A stretch of 64,000 nt of DNA, taken from positions 62,001-126,000 of the forward strand of contig NZ_MQWC01000005.1 in assembly GCF_002954405.1 (NCBI RefSeq), written 5' to 3'. Of this stretch, positions 61,506 to 64,000 are shown piece by piece (the stretch's first letter is position 1; each line of letters opens with the position of its first letter). The notes beneath the pieces are model-generated. The model did no database searches. It was not told the DNA's origin and saw nothing but the letters and a program-made list of their open reading frames with translations. Both the position numbers and the translations under genes were made by a program. Origin of the DNA: Salinibacter sp. 10B (GTDB lineage Bacteria; Bacteroidota; Rhodothermia; Rhodothermales; Salinibacteraceae).

Positions 61506-62096
61506 ATGAGATACATCAGAGCAAGCCTAATTCGAGTAGCACTTGTGGTCTGGCTCTCGGTCCCGGAGAGTGTCCTGTCACAGAGTGGAGCGAAGGTAGA
61601 AGGGAAAGAGCCGACAGAGACCACGTTCAAGATTGGCCCACGGATCGGGGTGCCGCTGGGTGATATGTCTGATGTGGGAACGCTCTTTTTCGGAGCGGAC
61701 GCTCGCATCGGCACCGCGATACCCGTCGTTTTTAGCCCATCGATTGACCTCTATCTGGGCACCGGATCTTTGACTGTTCTCACCGTTGACTTGAATGCGT
61801 TTTACGAATTTGGCGCAGGCAATGGGAGATTCGTTCCCTACGTGGGGGGTGGAGTCGCAGTTACGCGTACATCGGGAGAGCCAGCGATCGGAAAAGAGGC
61901 GGATACAGGTATAAATCTCGTCGGGGGAGCACGGATGAGGGCCGGTCCCGTCGAACCGTTCATTCAGGTTAACACAGCAATCGATTCAGCCATCTCTGGG
62001 GACACGCGGCTCGGTCTTGCGGGGGGGTCCTCTTCAGTTTCTAATTTCTTGTTCCTTAGTCTGCCCAAAACTACGCCGCTCTCGCTTCTTCGATAG
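61506..62096 (+). pseudogene. Outer membrane beta-barrel protein, frameshifted in a terminal G tract
   Basis: A signal peptide (MRYIRASLIRVALVVWLSVP) is followed by barrel strands: TTFKIGPRIGVPLGDMSDVG, FYEFGAGNGRFVPYVGGGVA, INLVGGARMRAGPVEPFIQV. The final strand should be GLAGG plus VLFSF. With seven G at 62021-62027 the frame instead reads GGSSSVSNFLFLSLPKTTP to a stop at 62094. With eight G it would read AGGVLFSF and stop at 62042-62044, ending in the terminal Phe typical of outer membrane proteins. It may be phase-variable, a recent pseudogene or a sequence error. Confidence 0.7.
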
Positions 62097-62583
62097 CGTT
62101 CCCGGCTGGACGCCTGTACCTGCTGAACTCTCACTTCGGCTCCGCAAGGGGGCCTCTAGACAAGGAAGGTCCGCTTTCACTCCGCGGCAGTAAAGGATGC
62201 ACGTGCCGCCTTGTCCATTTTAAGCACTGCACTTGTAAACAGCAGAGTGCTCATTTGGATCGGCCAGATCTCCGATCCAAGGGGTCAACTTTATTGGTGA
62301 GACAAATACCTCCGAGTGCTCTGAAGCGGGAGAATGGAGCGGGCCGCCGATGGGCTGGAGCGTCGCCGCAAGGAGGCCCTGAGGAACGTTGCGTCAATTC
62401 CGATACTACCTGCCTTTTAACGCCGATTAGCGACCGAAAAAATATGGACCAATAATGCGAACGTACAGAACGGGATCTACCCTCGTCTGGGTGCGAAATC
62501 TTCAAAGCTGAAGTATCCTTCCTACACCGAAGTGACGTCTATCCGTGGAGCAGGTCGAGGGAGAACAATCAAAGGTTCAGGAC
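62097..62583. other. Intergenic, no gene seen
   Basis: About 490 bp between convergent genes. No terminator with a clear T run, RNA or coding frame was recognised. Near 62261 the direct repeat CGGCCAGATCTCCGATCC contains a short GATC-type dyad only. Confidence 0.35.
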
Positions 62584-63384
62584 TTATTCGCCTGCTGTAG
62601 ACCAGATCTGGGCATCGAGAATGAGAGACTTCTCCCGAGACTGGAGCAGGCCGTACCGCAGAAGCAGCGGCTCACCGAACCCCGAGGGCCAGGCGTAAAC
62701 TGCCCCGAGGACGCCAATGGATTCGCTCGTTGGAGGAGACACTTCTAGAATTAGTTTGGGATCAACCATGCCAGGGATGCTGAGCGTCGTATCCGGTTGC
62801 AGGCGGTCAGTCTCGCTCGGATACTCGTCAGGAGCAAGGCTATCGGGACGGGTAAACGTGTCGACTACCTGCCCTTCTGACCCTACGATCGTTCGCCGCA
62901 AGGTGTCGACCGTCCGGTAAGTGTTCTCGACATCGTACCTGACACGGTTCATTTCGCTTGGGCTTCGAAGAATTCCGGCGACGGTGACGTTGTCAGACGC
63001 CACTACCGTTCGTGACGTGTCGTCCTTGCCGTTGGTCCTGTTGGACTCAGGACCGCTTACAGTCAGAGACACCTCCACGCTTGGGCCGTCGAGCTCCCGG
63101 TTAGCACGAACAAAAAGGACCGCGTCCTCGGTTGCTGGCACTTCACGGGACCATGGGAGGTCCACGCGCTCAACGCTTTGGTCCCCATCAGGGCCCACGT
63201 GCCATACGGTCGACTTGTCAGCACCTCCGGTCACCCGATAGGTGGCTACGGGTGTTTGCTCCTCTTTAGCACTGGGGGACCGGTCGCACCCGCCTGCAAG
63301 GCCGGTTGTCAGAAGCAGAAGGACCAGACCGCAGGTCTTCCCGATGAGGGATGAGAGTCGGTTGGGTGCAATGCAAGAGAACAT
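62584..63384 (-). CDS. Hypothetical lipoprotein
   Basis: The protein has 266 residues. The N-terminus MFSCIAPNRLSSLIGKTCGL VLLLLTTGLAGGC ends in a lipobox (LAGGC). The exported part is beta-rich, for example SVEVSLTVSGPESNRTNGKD and NVTVAGILRSPSEMNRVRYD, with no recognised domain. The start at 63384 gives the best signal; the longer frame from 63465 adds a hydrophilic stretch. It is convergent with the barrel-protein gene. Confidence 0.7.
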   Translation of the reverse strand: MFSCIAPNRLSSLIGKTCGLVLLLLTTGLAGGCDRSPSAKEEQTPVATYRVTGGADKSTVWHVGPDGDQSVERVDLPWSREVPATEDAVLFVRANRELDGPSVEVSLTVSGPESNRTNGKDDTSRTVVASDNVTVAGILRSPSEMNRVRYDVENTYRTVDTLRRTIVGSEGQVVDTFTRPDSLAPDEYPSETDRLQPDTTLSIPGMVDPKLILEVSPPTSESIGVLGAVYAWPSGFGEPLLLRYGLLQSREKSLILDAQIWSTAGE

Positions 63385-63972
63385 GTCGCGTACAGTGACG
63401 GAAGATTTGCGCGAAGATCGTGCTGTGGAATTGTCGGAGGATGAGGGCGGCAGAATGTAATTCAACCGAATGTTTTAGAAGATCGATCAGGTGGCCTGTT
63501 CTACCCTCCCTAACCTGTTGACGCCACGACCGCCCCAACAATGTGTGGCCTGCCTGCGCAGCGGGTTGGGTGACTTCGGCCGCTTGAACCGGCCTGGACG
63601 TAACGACATGGGAAAGCGCCAAGTCAAACGCAAGCCTGAAGGCCTTTCCCGACGAAAGCGCCTCCTCTACGCCTGCATCGAAGGGGCCAACAGAAATCTC
63701 ATTCTGCGTCGTTCGTTGAATGAGCGTGTGACGGTTGTGGAGATCCCGAGAGTAAACATAGACTGCTTTCAGCGCATGTGCCCCCATAACTAAATGACCG
63801 ACAATGCGGACTTACTCAAGGAGTTCAGGTCGTCACTCTCACGTGTCGTATCTTGATGCGCCGATGCATTGAAGACAAGCATGAGCGTTTTTTCCGATGA
63901 GTTGACTTAAAGGCGTTTGTTGATTAGATGGTCAACTGTGCCTATTTAGCCAACAATGGGAGATTCTTCAAA
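63385..63972. other. Intergenic; contains copy E of the dispersed repeat
   Basis: From 63490 to 63790 both strands have open frames without a recognised domain; they may be IS debris. The long repeat copy E lies at 63793-63862. Confidence 0.4.
63793..63862 (+). repeat. Dispersed repeat, copy E (long form)
   Basis: It starts AATGACCGACAATGCGGACT and ends CGTGTCGTATCTTGATGCG at about 63862. It is the near match of copy D at 53959-54028, in the same orientation 9.8 kb away. After the shared 70 bp the two flanks diverge, so the repeat has a defined right edge; the left edges both lie near the ACCGAtAA core. Confidence 0.7.
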
Positions 63973-64000
63973 ATGAAACCGCCGGATGAGGCCGACGCCG
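63973..64000 (+). CDS. Possible gene start running off the window
   Basis: ATG 63973 begins MKPPDEADA and stays open to the end of the window. Only nine codons are visible. The upstream 100 bp are A/T-richer than average and could hold a promoter. Support is weak. Confidence 0.2.

Noticed and set aside
62255-62455. Small ORF between convergent genes
   Set aside because: No domain, poor codon quality and no conserved start signal.

Overview
The window reads as the chromosome (or a large replicon) of a halophilic member of the Rhodothermota, close to Salinibacter. The evidence is high G+C with acidic proteins, several secreted proteins ending in type IX secretion C-terminal sorting domains with the usual YPNP/SPNP motif, weak or absent Shine-Dalgarno sequences at many starts, and a zinc-ribbon/UspA pair that looks haloarchaeal. 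This assignment is inferred from protein features, not from a marker gene.

Layout. 1-13 kb: a class C beta-lactamase-like lipoprotein; an ArsR-rhodanese regulator with two matching palindromes beside it; an MFS transporter, a methyltransferase and a fatty acid hydroxylase/sterol desaturase; then broken genes (an outer membrane protein, an AbiEi-like remnant, a frameshifted GNAT, a shortened Fic, nucleotidyltransferase and DUF433 fragments) around an intact MntA/HepT-type pair. 13-20.6 kb: an ArdC-type antirestriction protein behind a strong hairpin, a dead ribbon-helix-helix antitoxin, GNAT and SGNH hydrolase genes, an unassigned PD-(D/E)XK-like protein, and an Xre-RES toxin-antitoxin pair.

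21-35 kb: a complete type I-B-like CRISPR-Cas locus. The order is WYL regulator, WYL C-terminal protein, cas6, cas5, cas8, cas7, cas3, array 1 (20 repeats), cas4, cas1, cas2, array 2 (26 repeats). Everything is on the plus strand. Both leaders carry the same motif twice, 100-101 bp apart and at the same distance from the first repeat. Cas1 has an 88-residue hydrophilic insertion. Array 2 runs directly into a decapitated SMC-type ATPase gene. A solitary degenerate copy of the repeat lies 13 kb away at 47.6 kb.

35.6-38.5 kb: a UPF0175/DUF3368 toxin-antitoxin pair followed by PIN and aldo-keto reductase remnants. 38.5-44.5 kb: an extracellular cluster made of a membrane-anchored propeptide-like protein, a 1560-residue subtilase with FN3, FG-GAP and type IX sorting domains, and an FN3 lipoprotein. 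45-55 kb: a toxin-antitoxin and IS graveyard (two copies of one RHH-PIN module, a Doc gene broken by a recombinase fragment, an IS110 tail, a second Xre-RES pair) around a 1050-residue beta-propeller secreted protein. 55-60 kb: a SnoaL-like protein and, on the minus strand, two tandem YadA-head/coiled-coil surface proteins and a type IX secreted protein. 60-64 kb: a recombinase remnant, the haloarchaeal-like pair, an outer membrane barrel gene frameshifted in a G tract, and a lipoprotein. A short motif (ACCGATAA core) recurs five times between 45 and 64 kb, mostly at the edges of these accessory modules.
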